Shown: positions 9,267-19,307 of the stretch, one piece after another
Numbering within the stretch: position 1 is the stretch's first letter
Layout: the number at the start of each line of letters is the position of its first letter
Assembly (NCBI GenBank): GCA_020186115.1
Contig: WSYJ01000149.1
Coordinates: 248,001-312,000, forward strand
Direction of reading: 5' to 3'
DNA: 64,000 bases
DNA from: Histomonas meleagridis
Lineage: Eukaryota > Parabasalia > Tritrichomonadida > Dientamoebidae
The notes under the pieces: generated by a model
Told to the model about the DNA's origin: nothing
Databases searched by the model: none
Seen by the model: the letters and a program-made list of their open reading frames with translations, nothing else
Translations under genes and position numbers: made by a program

Positions 9267-10913
9267 ATGGGTGGAGGCGGATCAAGCTTAAAACCCGAAG
9301 GAATTCCAAATGCTGAAGCACGGAGTTTCTTCATCGCCACAATCCCTACTCAAAAGCAAATACCGGAAAAACTCAAACGATATAATAAGACATTTAACAA
9401 AGTCATGTATGATTCACTTAAAAAAAATCCTGAAAAAGACAATAACTTTAGTCTAACCATAACAGGGAAAGGAACAGGTCCTATTTTTATTGATTTTTAT
9501 TTTCCTGTTCTTCATATTCCACAAACACTAACAAAACTTTCTCTCCGAAAATGTTCACTTCAACAACAACATTGCAAATCCATATCTAGGCTCTTAATAT
9601 CACTTCCTAATTTACAACAATTTGATGCTGGTGATAATGATTTTGGAGATTCCATTCAATTAATCTTCAACTCAGTTGCTGGCCACCCTTCTCTTACGGC
9701 CCTTATTCTTGACAATTGTCATATCCCAGAAAACGTTACTCAGTCCATAATTGATCTTATCAATACATCCAGGAAAATTGACACCCTTCGAATCACGACC
9801 ACGAAGTCCACATCCAACCAAAAACGCCTATCCACTGCACTTATGAACAATCTCTATCTCAAAAACACGACAATCAGTGATGATCTCACTTCGCTTTCGG
9901 CCACCACCAATGAGCGCAACATTGCTGTTTCCAACATAGTCGATTCCATTGTCCGCTCACCGTTTCAGCGTCGTTTCCGGTCGAAGATCGAAAGCTTCAA
10001 GTCCATCAAAGGCCGCGAAATGCTCATAGGAAGAGCCGGCCAGAAGGAGCGCATCCGCGGGACAGCTCTTTTTGATGATCTTGAGGCTGCTGACAAGCGC
10101 GCGAAGACCATCGAAAGCCAAGAAACGCATCAAAACACCGAGTTATTCCGGAGCGGCCAAGCTGACATGATTGGGCGCCGACAGACAATGGAAGATGTCT
10201 CCATCATATTAATGGATATGCCTCGGAAAGGCGCTGCATTGTATGGGTTATTCGATGGTCATGGGGGCCGTGAAGCCGCCGAATTTGCAGCTGCAAATCT
10301 CCCGAAAGCAATTAGCGAGCGATTAAAGGCCACTGCAAATGTTGAGGATGCATACGTCGCATCGTTCCGCCAATTACAGATGGACATGAAGCCATGGTGC
10401 GTCTATGTTGGCACGACTTCAGTGATTGCTGTCGTTGAAGGCACAACGCTCACAGTCGCTAATGTTGGTGACACGCGCTGCGTGTTGTGCAGAGACGGCA
10501 AAGCAGAAAGACTAACAGTGGACCATAAGCCTGACTTGCCTGATGAAGCTGCGTACATACAATCGAAAGGCGGATTCGTAAAAGAGGGAAGACTCGGAGG
10601 AATGCTCGCGGTGTCAAGAGCCCTCGGAGACTCGTTCTTGGGAGACGCGGTCAACGCTACGCCTTCATTTAGAACATTGGAATTGAATGAGAATGACTCG
10701 TTTTTGATTTTGGCGTGTGATGGAGTGTGGGACGTAATGAGTGATCAAGAAGCGTGCGATATTGTGGCTGCAGAAATTGACCCGCTGAATGCAGCAAAAA
10801 AGTTAAGAGATGCAGCGTTCGAATTGAATTCGCTTGATAATATATCGGTAATAGTTGTGTTCCTTGCGGAGGCTTTCGCACATAAAGAAAATAATAATGG
10901 TGATGATGAGTAA
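9267..10913 (+). CDS. myristoylation-motif LRR-PP2C protein phosphatase
   Basis: A 548-residue protein. It begins MGGGGSS, a good N-myristoylation signal, so it is probably membrane-attached. Residues ~80-185 hold leucine-rich repeats of the ribonuclease-inhibitor style (LTKLSLRKCSLQ, LQQFDAGDNDFGDS, LTALILDNCHI). Residues ~290-535 are a complete PP2C (PPM) Ser/Thr phosphatase: GRRQTMED, LFDGHGG, VGTTSVIAVV, ANVGDTRCVLCRDG, LAVSRALGD, ACDGVWDVMSDQEA and NSLDNISVIVV. All metal-binding Asp residues of the family are visible, so it should be active and Mg/Mn dependent. LRR plus PP2C recalls PHLPP and the amoebozoan adenylate-cyclase arrangement. Base composition becomes noticeably more GC-rich from ~9.9 kb onward inside the gene. 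Confidence 0.92.
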   Translation: MGGGGSSLKPEGIPNAEARSFFIATIPTQKQIPEKLKRYNKTFNKVMYDSLKKNPEKDNNFSLTITGKGTGPIFIDFYFPVLHIPQTLTKLSLRKCSLQQQHCKSISRLLISLPNLQQFDAGDNDFGDSIQLIFNSVAGHPSLTALILDNCHIPENVTQSIIDLINTSRKIDTLRITTTKSTSNQKRLSTALMNNLYLKNTTISDDLTSLSATTNERNIAVSNIVDSIVRSPFQRRFRSKIESFKSIKGREMLIGRAGQKERIRGTALFDDLEAADKRAKTIESQETHQNTELFRSGQADMIGRRQTMEDVSIILMDMPRKGAALYGLFDGHGGREAAEFAAANLPKAISERLKATANVEDAYVASFRQLQMDMKPWCVYVGTTSVIAVVEGTTLTVANVGDTRCVLCRDGKAERLTVDHKPDLPDEAAYIQSKGGFVKEGRLGGMLAVSRALGDSFLGDAVNATPSFRTLELNENDSFLILACDGVWDVMSDQEACDIVAAEIDPLNAAKKLRDAAFELNSLDNISVIVVFLAEAFAHKENNNGDDE

Positions 10914-11499
10914 ATATCTTTTTATGAAGAAAATAAAAGTGATTTGATACTGTTTCATTCTGATTATATATAATGATTTCTTTGTGAATTCTTAAGCAAT
11001 AATAGAAAGGTAAAACAAAACGAGTACGTTTTCGTTATCTTCTTCAAATAATTATGTTGCACATTGTATTACATTGAATGGAAAAGAAATACAAATTCCT
11101 ACAGAAATATTTATATAAATTAAAATAGGTTCAAAGATTAAAAGTCTGCGGGTGTAATTTTTTTAAATAATCGCTAATTCCAAACGTTATATCAAAAAAT
11201 GAAATAAAATAAACAAAATATTTTATCTTTGGTGTTAATATTAATACTTTTTTGATTAAGAAATAATTTAACTACATCTACATAACCATTTTCAGCGGAA
11301 TACATCAAAGCAGTTTTTAACAATCTGTACAGATTCGATGTACGAGAGATATTCTAACGGATTCAGAATCCAATAAATTAAATATTTAATTTGTCCTGTT
11401 TTATATAAAACTTGATATATATATATGTTACATATATAAAATAAAATTAAGATCAAATAAAGTTAATTTTTTAGTTATTATAATAATTTCGACAAAAAA
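10914..11499. other. gap with an orphan ankyrin unit
   Basis: Mostly AT-rich noncoding DNA. The minus strand at about 11228-11315 still reads one ankyrin unit (ALMYSAENGYVDVVKLFLNQKSININTKD). It lies beyond the stop of the neighbouring ankyrin gene, so it looks like a leftover copy of the tandem unit. Confidence 0.5.
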
Positions 11500-12326
11500 T
11501 TATTTATTTTTATCAATTCCTTTTTGTTCAAGAAGTAATTTAATTATTTCTGAATGACCATTTTCAGATGCAAACATAAGTGATGTTTTAAGTATTTTAA
11601 ATAATTTCCAAATATTATATTCAAACATAAAATTATAAAAATAAATTCTAAATAAAATAAATAAATATCTTTAGCATTAATATCGATTCCTTCTTGTTCA
11701 AGAAGTAATTTAACTATTTCTGTATGACCTTTTGAAGATGCTTTCATAAGTGCTGTTTGAAATAATTTATATAATTTCCAAATATTATTTTGAAATATCA
11801 AATAAAACAAATAAATATCTTTAGCATTAATATCAATTTTTTTTTGTTCAAGAAGTAATTTAGCTATTTCTGTATGGCCTTTTTTAGATGCTATAATAAG
11901 TGCTGTTCTAAATAATTTAAATAATTTCCAAATATTATTTTGAAATATCAAATTATTATAATAAATATAAAATAAAACAAATAAATATCTTTAGCATTAA
12001 TATCAATTCCTTTTTGTTCAAGAAGTAATTTAACTATTTCTTTATAACCATTTTTAGATGCATAAATAAGTGCTGTTTGAAATAATTTAAATAATTTCCG
12101 AATAAAATTTTGTAATTTTAAATTATTATAATAAATATAAAATAAAACAAATAAATATCTTTAGCATTAATATCGATTCCTTCTTGTTCAAGAAGTAATT
12201 TAACTATTTCTGTATAACCATTTTTAGATGCTAAAATAAGTGCAGTATATAATATTTTTATTATATTCGGAATAATTTTTTAAATCATCAAATTCTGTAA
12301 ATAAATAAGTAAAAAATTAAAAATAC
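11500..12326 (-). repeat. 170-bp tandem array: ankyrin exon plus AT-rich insert
   Basis: The period is 170 bp (87 nt of ankyrin code plus 83 nt insert). Insert starts spaced 170 apart can be read at 11904 and 12074. Inserts share a core around AATATTTGGAAATTATT on the minus strand. One copy has a 20-nt internal deletion. The first insert is strongly diverged yet still 83 nt long. Confidence 0.75.
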
Positions 12327-13511
12327 ATCTTTTGCATTGATATTTATTTCGTTATGTAAAAGAATAAATTTAACAAGTTCTGTATTATCAGAGGATAATG
12401 AAAACACCAAAATATTTTTTGGAATTTGATTCTTTTCTATAAAATGTTTAACAAGATATAAATTTCCCATTTTTGCCGTTTCATTTATGATAGAATTATC
12501 AATTTGAGTTTCATTTTCTAAAAAAAAAAGAATTTCAAAATTACTACTTTTAATGCAAATATCAATCATTTTGTTATAATCATTTTGTTGTAATTCATCT
12601 GAATTGCTATTATTTTCATAAAGATATTTAAATATATCATTTTTATGGTATTTAATTGCTGCTTCATATGCATCTTCAAATGATGAATGATTTTGTTCAC
12701 ATAAATGAATTATTTCTTCATTTCCACCTGCAATTGCATATTTACCTGTGTTATCTAATTTTGCTCCATTCATAAGTAAATATTTAAAACATTTAACTGA
12801 AGAAAAAAATGCTGCATAATCTATTAATAAAACATTTTCTTGATTAATAAATGAACACCTTTCATAAGGTGATGGCTCAATTATTTGATTAAAATCAAAT
12901 TTTGGTTGTGATGATATTTCTTGAAGTTTTTCTATATCATCATTTCTAATTATTTTTGCAATTTCATTCGGATTAACTCCTTCTTTAACACATTTCTTAT
13001 GATTTATAAAATCTTTTCTTGAAAGACAATTAAAAAAATCTTTTTTATATATTGCAAAAAATCCAGATTGGGTATTTATATCAAAATTTGTAAATTCAAT
13101 TAAATTTTCCCTTATCATTTTTTCTAGAAGAAAATATGCTTCCTGTGTTTTAAGCTTAAAAACATATTTACCAAAGATATCAAAAATTCCCAAATTTTTA
13201 TTATTGATATCTTCTTCTTTAGATTTAATTTCTTTTAAATAAGTAAAATAAATATTATATTCGTTCCTTCGTGAAGAAAACGCAGCATATACTATAATGC
13301 AAATGGAGTTATTAAATGAATATGGAAAGTTTGAATCAAATAAGTCTATTGATTGTTGAACTGATGAGCTGATATTATTTTCATTTATATTAAAAATTAT
13401 ATTTTTTAATGACATTAGCAGTTGAATGGAATTATCCTTAGGATCATTTGTTTGATCTTCCAAAGAATTAATTGTTTGCAGGACTCCAAAATTTTGCTCA
13501 TTTTCCCTCAT
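11500..13511 (-). CDS. ankyrin-repeat protein, DUF3447-type, array split by 83-nt inserts
   Basis: The gene starts at ATG 13511 (MRENEQNFGVLQ) after TTTTACTCA. About 390 residues form the helical N-terminal part and DUF3447 region (CVKEGVNPNEIAKIIRND, IDYAAFFSSVKCFKYLLMNGAKL, YAIAGGNEEIIHLCEQNH). A tandem array of near-identical ankyrin units follows (ALILASKNGYTEIVKLLLEQ, ALIYASKNGYKEIVKLL, ALIIASKKGHTEIAKLL, ALMKASSKGHTEIVKLL, SLMFASENGHSEIIKLL), ending GIDKNK-stop. Each unit is 87 nt followed by an insert. Inserts at 12244-12326, 12074-12156 and 11904-11986, and the one near 11671, are each 83 nt; one is 63 nt. The 83-nt inserts shift the frame, so the protein is continuous only if they are removed. 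Units keep open frames and the last one has its own end. Confidence 0.65.
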
Positions 13512-14044
13512 TGAGTAAAATTTCTATAACTGTTTTCTCACAAAATATTGAACAGAAAGTGACGTTTTATAAAACATTTATCAATAATTATTGATAAACA
13601 CCCAGTAAAAATTAAAAGCATCAATCTATAAATTTTGTAGGAAAACAGAAAAAATGAGATCGATGATTTAGTTTCATTAGACCCTATTTTTTAAGAAATC
13701 TATAGATTCGTTAACTAGTGTGAAAAAACATTCTAGATGTTCACAAACACCCCTACTTTAGGGTGCGGTGAGTGGAGTACACTTTTTTATGAAGATTTTT
13801 TTTTAATTTGAAACGCATTTTTAATTTTTCTCAAAATTGGTCAATAGAATTTCTTAGATATTCTCACCACTGTACTTCACAACATGAATTATATGAATTT
13901 TTGTCTGTTTAATTTTTAAAAAAATTCCAATCTTTCTTTTGAAAGCAATTATCCGTGCAAAATGATTAAAATTTTCTCAAATGAAAAAAAAAGACATTTA
14001 TTTGATGTTGAATCCAACCCAACAATTTGATTTACAAACGCCCT
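13512..14044. other. intergenic region, nothing coding seen
   Basis: AT-rich with poly-T tracts. The 5' part (13512-13580) is the leader and promoter of the minus-strand ankyrin gene and contains an AACGTCAC element. I see no gene. Confidence 0.45.
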
Positions 14045-14995
14045 GAAATTTATATATATGCTTCCTATAAAACGCTTTTGATAATCTTCGCATAAGTTTC
14101 GCGCTTAAACTGCGGCCACAAAGATGTTAGGTCATCATGAAGGGAATCAACAGTAGAAAACCTCTGCATATCTTTATCACCTAAAAAAACAGCGCCGAAT
14201 GAACTTTAATAAGGATCTTCTTCCATTTTCTGTAGAATAAAATCAATCAATGATTTTTCATTTCGAAGTTTAAGTTGATCATTCCCTAATATTAATAGCC
14301 ATTGTGATAACGGTATGTTTTGTGTTTTAATTTGTTCAAAATTTGTTGCACCAAACCCAATATCTTTATCAAAGTTTATCGATAAACTTTGTTATCGATA
14401 ACAATGATTTGATTTTAATTAAATCTGTTAGAGTATCACAATGAGGCTCTGGTATATCAAAAGAGATAAGGGCGAATTTATTAAAACTCTTCAAAATGTT
14501 TAAGATTGATCATTTGAATTGACACTTATTGTTTTTCCGTGTAAAAGCATTTCTAACTTCTGAAGTGTTTTATCTGTCATTTCTTCATCAAGAAACAAAC
14601 TTTTTGCATTTGGATTTTTAGACTTAAGACTTGAAACAATAGGTGATAAGAGTTCAGCAAGCAATCAGGATCATGCAAAATTCAAAATTATTTACATTAA
14701 TGAAGTTGATGTACGAGTAACGTTATGTCTATTTTTGTTTGTGATGGTTCATTTTAATTTTTCGTAAAACATTCAAAACATATGTAAAGTATTCAACAAC
14801 GTTTTTGATTTCAAAGGAATTTTCTGGCTGAGGATTTTCAACCAAAAAATTTGTCGGAGCATTTTGAAATTTCTGCTATTAATTGAATTCAATAATCCTG
14901 TTTAAATAAGAGAATTGTGAACTGTACGAAACTATTTCTAGAAGCGGATCTTCAGGTTGGTTTTCTTCTTCGACTTTTATTTCGTCCTCGATCAT
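14045..14995 (-). pseudogene. broken trichomonad-family protein (BTB-like family suspected)
   Basis: The minus strand opens with ATG 14995 (MIEDEIKVEEENQPEDP) and runs into a stop after ~38 codons. Further blocks in changing frames still read like protein: EIKNVVEYFTYVLNVLR, SLKSKNPNAKSLFLDEEMTDKTLQKLEMLLHGKTISV, then GFGATNFEQIKTQNIPLSQWLLILGNDQLKLRNEKSLIDFILQKMEED, then SSFGAVFLGDKDMQRFSTVDSLHDDL. The order and wording ('L.LRNE.SLIDFI') recall large trichomonad families with BTB/BACK-like architecture, but I cannot confirm the family. Multiple stops and frame changes mean it is not functional as written. Confidence 0.5.
14371..14402. repeat. two adjoining perfect palindromes
   Basis: A 20-bp perfect palindrome around ATCGAT at 14371-14390 is followed directly by a 12-bp perfect palindrome GTTATCGATAAC at 14391-14402, inside the pseudogene. 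Confidence 0.6.
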
Positions 14996-15460
14996 TTTAC
15001 AAATATTATTAATTAGTTGCATGAGAAGAATTAATTAAAATCACAAGTTGATCAAATATCTATTCTAATTCAATGCTGATGTCTATTGATTAATTGTCTA
15101 AAATCATCAGCATTCCTGAATGAAATTTGTTGGAAAACAGAAAAATGCACGTTAAAAATACGTTAAACAGCATAACTATTTCTCTCCAAACACCCTGTCA
15201 AAACTTCCCATAAAATGAGACGTGGTTAATTAAACGTCTCTCATTCAATTATCGGGTCTGACAAAATTAGATCGATTACAAAATTACTAATATCTCATGG
15301 ACTTATCTTTATATAAACCATTTATGATATTTAACACGTTAATTTCAACTCAACATATAAATATTTATATTCTAAAGATGAGAAATATCAAGAAAAAATA
15401 GTTTCATTTATTTGAATGCACTATTGAAAAAACGGAAAACCGTTTTCTCAGTTTCTTGAT
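14996..15460. other. copine upstream region
   Basis: No coding signal. AACGG-AAAA-CCGTT at 15431-15444 is a short inverted repeat of the recurrent promoter element, 16 bases before the copine start. Confidence 0.5.
15431..15444. promoter_or_regulatory. inverted AACGG/CCGTT promoter element
   Basis: Two copies of the AACGG core face each other with four bases between them, directly upstream of ATG 15461. This fits a double Myb-type site. Confidence 0.4.
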
Positions 15461-17098
15461 ATGGCGGTAGCATATGGTGGAATGAAATTAGGAAATCAAA
15501 ATGGGAAGCTTAACAATTCGACCCAAGCTGTTTCCAACACGGGAATTATTGATAACGCTTCAAATGATCCAATTATTAATATTCATGTTTCATGTAAAGA
15601 TATAATCAAACTTGATGTTGGTAGCCCATCAGATCCAATGGTTGTCATGTTTGTTCCAATCAATGGTAAATATTGTGAAGTTGCACGTACTGAAGTTGTA
15701 TGGGATGATCCAAATCCATCCTTTGTCAAGTTTTTCCAAGCTCTTTATATTTTCGAGACTCAACAACCTCTTCGTTTTAATGTTTATGATTGTGATTCCG
15801 AGAATGCTCCTCTTGAAAGACATGATTTCATTGGTTATGCAGATACAGATGTTCAAACTCTTGTTAGTGCAGGTGCAAACGAAATAAAACTTGAGCTTAA
15901 ACATAACACAGCCAAGAACAAGCGTGGTACTCTTATTCTTACCTGCGAACAAGCATCTGCAAGTAATTCTGTATGTAACATGACCATTGCATGTTCTGAT
16001 CTTCGTAAGATGAGAACCTTTTCCAAGAACTGGCCATATGTCCAAATTTCCAAGCCAAGTGAAAGCGGCAAATTATTACCAATTTACCGATCTGAAGTTG
16101 TACCCAAGACATACAAATGCACATTCAAACCAATCCAAATACCACTCCAAGTCCTCTGCAATGGCGACACCAATGTTCCTGTTACGATATCAATCATGGA
16201 TCATAAGCGAAGTCATGCTGATGACTTAGTTGGTAGTGTTACAATGAGTCTCCAGACCTTTATAAATGGAGGCAACAGTTCCTATACCATTGAAAACAAC
16301 AAACGAAGGAAGATGGGCAACATCAGATTTTTGACAATCAATGTCATTAAGAAGCCAACGTTCTACGATTACATCCGTAGTGGTCTCCAGCTCAATTTAA
16401 TCACAGCTATTGATTACACAGCATCAAATATGAGTCCAACAGATCCACGATCATTACATTATCTCTCACCGAATGGCCTCAATCAATACGAATCGTGCAT
16501 CTGGTCCATTGGTTCTGTAGTTTGTCCATATGACAGTGATCAAATGTTCCCAGTATTTGGATTTGGAGGCAAAATCAATGGCGTTGTTTCACATTGTTTC
16601 CCATTGACATTTGATCCCAACAATCCGAACGTCCAAGGCCTCGAGGGCATTTCGATGGCTTATAAGAACTCATTACGCATGGTACAATTAAGTGGTCCGA
16701 CATTATTTGCGCCAATAATCCACGCGGCAACAGGCGTCGCGAGGACGTCATTCGATGAGTCGCACACTTATACCATTTTGATGATTTTGACCGATGGCAT
16801 CATCAATGATATGCCCGAAACTATCGACGCAATAGTCGAAGCATCGGACGCACCTCTGAGCATAATAATCATCGGCGTCGGATGCGCTAACTTCGACGCA
16901 ATGGACGTCCTCGACGCTGACGATCACCCGCTGAGGTCGAGGAACGGCGTCATGATGAAGAGAGACATTGTGCAGTTCGTGCCGTTCAATAAGTTCGCGG
17001 CGAACAACGGAATGGGACTTGCGCAGGAGGTACTCGCTGAGGTGCCGCGACAAGTGGACCAGTTCTGTTCGGCACATGGATTTATACCTCAAATTTAA
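15461..17098 (+). CDS. copine (two C2 domains plus vWA/copine domain)
   Basis: A 545-residue protein with the full copine layout. C2A covers about 35-160 (INIHVSCKDI, ARTEVVWDDPNPSFVKFF, FNVYDCD, DFIGYADTDV). C2B covers about 165-295 (NMTIACSDLRKM, WPYVQISKPSES, YRSEVV, ISIMDHKRSHADDLVGS). The copine vWA domain covers about 305-535 (LQLNLITAIDYTASN, a DxTxSN MIDAS motif; VFGFGGKING; ILMILTDGIINDM; IIIIGVGCANFDAM; VQFVPF). Copines attach to membranes when calcium rises and recruit partners through the vWA part. The acidic loop residues expected for calcium binding are present in C2A. The length matches the family. The 3' part of the gene is clearly more GC-rich than the 5' part. Confidence 0.95.
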   Translation: MAVAYGGMKLGNQNGKLNNSTQAVSNTGIIDNASNDPIINIHVSCKDIIKLDVGSPSDPMVVMFVPINGKYCEVARTEVVWDDPNPSFVKFFQALYIFETQQPLRFNVYDCDSENAPLERHDFIGYADTDVQTLVSAGANEIKLELKHNTAKNKRGTLILTCEQASASNSVCNMTIACSDLRKMRTFSKNWPYVQISKPSESGKLLPIYRSEVVPKTYKCTFKPIQIPLQVLCNGDTNVPVTISIMDHKRSHADDLVGSVTMSLQTFINGGNSSYTIENNKRRKMGNIRFLTINVIKKPTFYDYIRSGLQLNLITAIDYTASNMSPTDPRSLHYLSPNGLNQYESCIWSIGSVVCPYDSDQMFPVFGFGGKINGVVSHCFPLTFDPNNPNVQGLEGISMAYKNSLRMVQLSGPTLFAPIIHAATGVARTSFDESHTYTILMILTDGIINDMPETIDAIVEASDAPLSIIIIGVGCANFDAMDVLDADDHPLRSRNGVMMKRDIVQFVPFNKFAANNGMGLAQEVLAEVPRQVDQFCSAHGFIPQI

Positions 17099-17687
17099 TA
17101 AAATTTTTGATGTGAAAATACTTCTGAGTGCGAATGGGTTCAATTGTTTGTGAGCAGAAATGAGTAATTATGTTAACGACAGCGCGAAGAAAACTATTGT
17201 TGAGCAGTGATAGATGTACCATCTCAACAAATGTTTTGAGTGATAAATCTATTTTTAGTTTCTACATCAATAAGACAATAAATTGTTTTCAGTTCGAAGA
17301 TTTCAGTCGATTCAGATTAAAGCGTTAAATGAAGATATGATTTTTTATATAAAGTGGTTGAAGAATGATTTTATATACACTTCAGTTTTTGAATATGAAT
17401 CCGATGATTTTTCATTCATTTGATTATATCGTTTGGAAACCTTTCTGCAACCACTTTATAGTAAAATCGTATTTGAAATTAGTACGACTGCACTTTTTGC
17501 AAAAATTCAATTAAAATATGCAACTAGACGAATATACTTTAAAGTGATAATTAGTAAAGCAAATAAAAAACATTTTGAATTAAATTATTAGTATCGAACT
17601 TAAGTAAAATTAAATTAAGAAAAACGGTCATTACAAAGATTGCTTACGATCAAAAACGATTCAAATATAATCAAAAAACCAGAACAA
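17099..17687. other. intergenic region and calnexin leader
   Basis: AT-rich, no gene seen. AACGGTCATT (about 17624-17633) and a further AACGATT lie upstream of the calnexin start. Confidence 0.45.
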
Positions 17688-19169
17688 ATGGTTATATTTG
17701 TTTTTATCCATTTAGCTATATCTGAACCTTCAAGTAATTTTGTTTTTTTCCAATCTTTTGAAAATGGCGATTGGAATAATAAGTTCGTATCAACAAAATT
17801 ACCAAATTATAAAGGTGAATGGGAATCACTTGAAACAAAACAACCTCAAATGTTCAATGGTGAAAAAATGCTTTTTATAACATCAAAAGGAAGACACCAT
17901 TATGGAATATCAGCAAGTATTAAACCAGCAATTAAAATCGACAATGAACCATTAATCATTCAGTATGAAATACTACTTACAGAAGGAATCATGTGTACAG
18001 ATTTAGGTATTAAAGTATTCGGTCCAAATTTTGATCCTTTAAATCTTTCTGAAAAAACACCATACTTAATTAAATTCGGACCAGAGGTTTGTGGAAAAAA
18101 CTCCAAAGTGTATTTTTCATTCTATCATTTGAATCCTCTCAATGGCTCATTCGAAGAAAAAAAGATAAAATATCCACCCACATTTCTTCCTGATAAGCAC
18201 AATCATCTTTATACCCTTATGATATTTCCAAATAACACATTCAACATTTTAATTGATCAGACTCTTCTTCGTACTGGCAGTCTTCTTAAAGACTTCGCAC
18301 CTCCTGTGAACCCGCCTGAATTCATCAACGATCCGAACGATCAAAAACCGCCAGAGTGGGATGACCGTTTAAAAATTCCTGATCCTCAAGATCAGAAACC
18401 TGATGATTGGGATGAAAGCCAACCTCCAATGATTCCCGACCCAGAGCATGTTAGTCCACCTGAAGGGTGGCTTGTTGGTGAACCATTAATGGTTCCAACT
18501 GAAAAACCTGCTGAGTGGAATGATGAACTTTTTGGTAAATGGACACCATCATATATTCCAAATCCTAAGTGTAACATTGGATGTGGAGAATACAAGCCAC
18601 CAATGATTTCCAATCCTCTTTATCGAGGAAAGTGGATTCCAAAAATGATTCCAAATCCAAACTACCAAGGTCCTTACAAACCACGCAAGGTTCCCAATCC
18701 ACAGTATTTCTGTGACAGTGAGCCATATAAATTTGGTCCAATTACTGGTATTGGATTCGAGATGGAATCAATTGATGGTGGTTCTATTGGTTTTAATAAT
18801 ATAATGGTTTCAACAAATGAGGTTGATTCTTACAGATGGACCCATGATGTATTTCTTAAAAGACAAAAACGTAGAATTTGGACGATAAGAATTCATCGCT
18901 TCTTTGGTCTCATTCGTAATAGTGGTATTGTAACATCTTTTTTCGACTTGATTAAAGTGACCAAAGGAGCATGGAATGGTTTATTCCGTCTTTATCCATA
19001 CACTACATTCTTTTCTACAATTGCAATTATTGTTATTCCAATAGTTGTACTATTGATAGCGTATCTCCAGAAGAATGATGACGAAATTTTCGGTATTGAT
19101 GAGGAAGAATTGAAACGACAAAATGAGCGGATGTTGTTAAGAATCCAAGAAAAGTACAAAAAAGATTGA
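17688..19169 (+). CDS. calnexin-like ER lectin chaperone
   Basis: The start is set at ATG 17688 (MVIFVFIHLAIS), which gives a signal peptide; the longer frame starts at TTG. The 493-residue product has the calreticulin/calnexin globular domain (FENGDWNNKF, YKGEWE, GRHHYGISASI, YEILLTEGIMCTDLGIKVF, KFGPEVCG). The P-domain follows with repeats 1 (DPNDQKPPEWDD, DPQDQKPDDWDE) and repeats 2 (GKWTPSYIPNP, GKWIPKMIPNP, GPYKPRKVPNP). The IGFEMESIDGGSIGFNNIMVS strand is next, then one membrane span near 450-470 (TTFFSTIAIIVIPIVVLLIA) and a short cytosolic tail. It folds N-glycoproteins in the ER. The tail ends in basic residues (KYKKD), close to a dilysine-type retrieval signal though not canonical. 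Confidence 0.95.
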   Translation: MVIFVFIHLAISEPSSNFVFFQSFENGDWNNKFVSTKLPNYKGEWESLETKQPQMFNGEKMLFITSKGRHHYGISASIKPAIKIDNEPLIIQYEILLTEGIMCTDLGIKVFGPNFDPLNLSEKTPYLIKFGPEVCGKNSKVYFSFYHLNPLNGSFEEKKIKYPPTFLPDKHNHLYTLMIFPNNTFNILIDQTLLRTGSLLKDFAPPVNPPEFINDPNDQKPPEWDDRLKIPDPQDQKPDDWDESQPPMIPDPEHVSPPEGWLVGEPLMVPTEKPAEWNDELFGKWTPSYIPNPKCNIGCGEYKPPMISNPLYRGKWIPKMIPNPNYQGPYKPRKVPNPQYFCDSEPYKFGPITGIGFEMESIDGGSIGFNNIMVSTNEVDSYRWTHDVFLKRQKRRIWTIRIHRFFGLIRNSGIVTSFFDLIKVTKGAWNGLFRLYPYTTFFSTIAIIVIPIVVLLIAYLQKNDDEIFGIDEEELKRQNERMLLRIQEKYKKD

Positions 19170-19307
19170 TAGTTATCAGTATTTGTGTTTATTTTAATAA
19201 AGAGATATACCTTAAAAGCAATCGATTGCAAATTATTTTGAATTTTGTTTGTTGGTGAATTGAATCAAAAACGATCGTTGTGGAACTTTTTCTATGGATT
19301 ACTGTAA

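Noticed and set aside
11904-11986. Ordinary GT-AG intron between ankyrin units
   Set aside because: The only GT (GTTTTA, 8 bases in) and AG (CAAACAG) would leave the next unit out of frame, other copies lack the GT or AG, and the parabasalid branch/3' consensus is absent.
17640-17687. Upstream TTG start for calnexin
   Set aside because: Starting at ATG 17688 exposes a proper signal peptide; the longer form would hide it. The same reasoning moved the starts of the Ras, CK1, TKL, WDR75, MBOAT, HD, SHIPPO and Myb genes to the first ATG.
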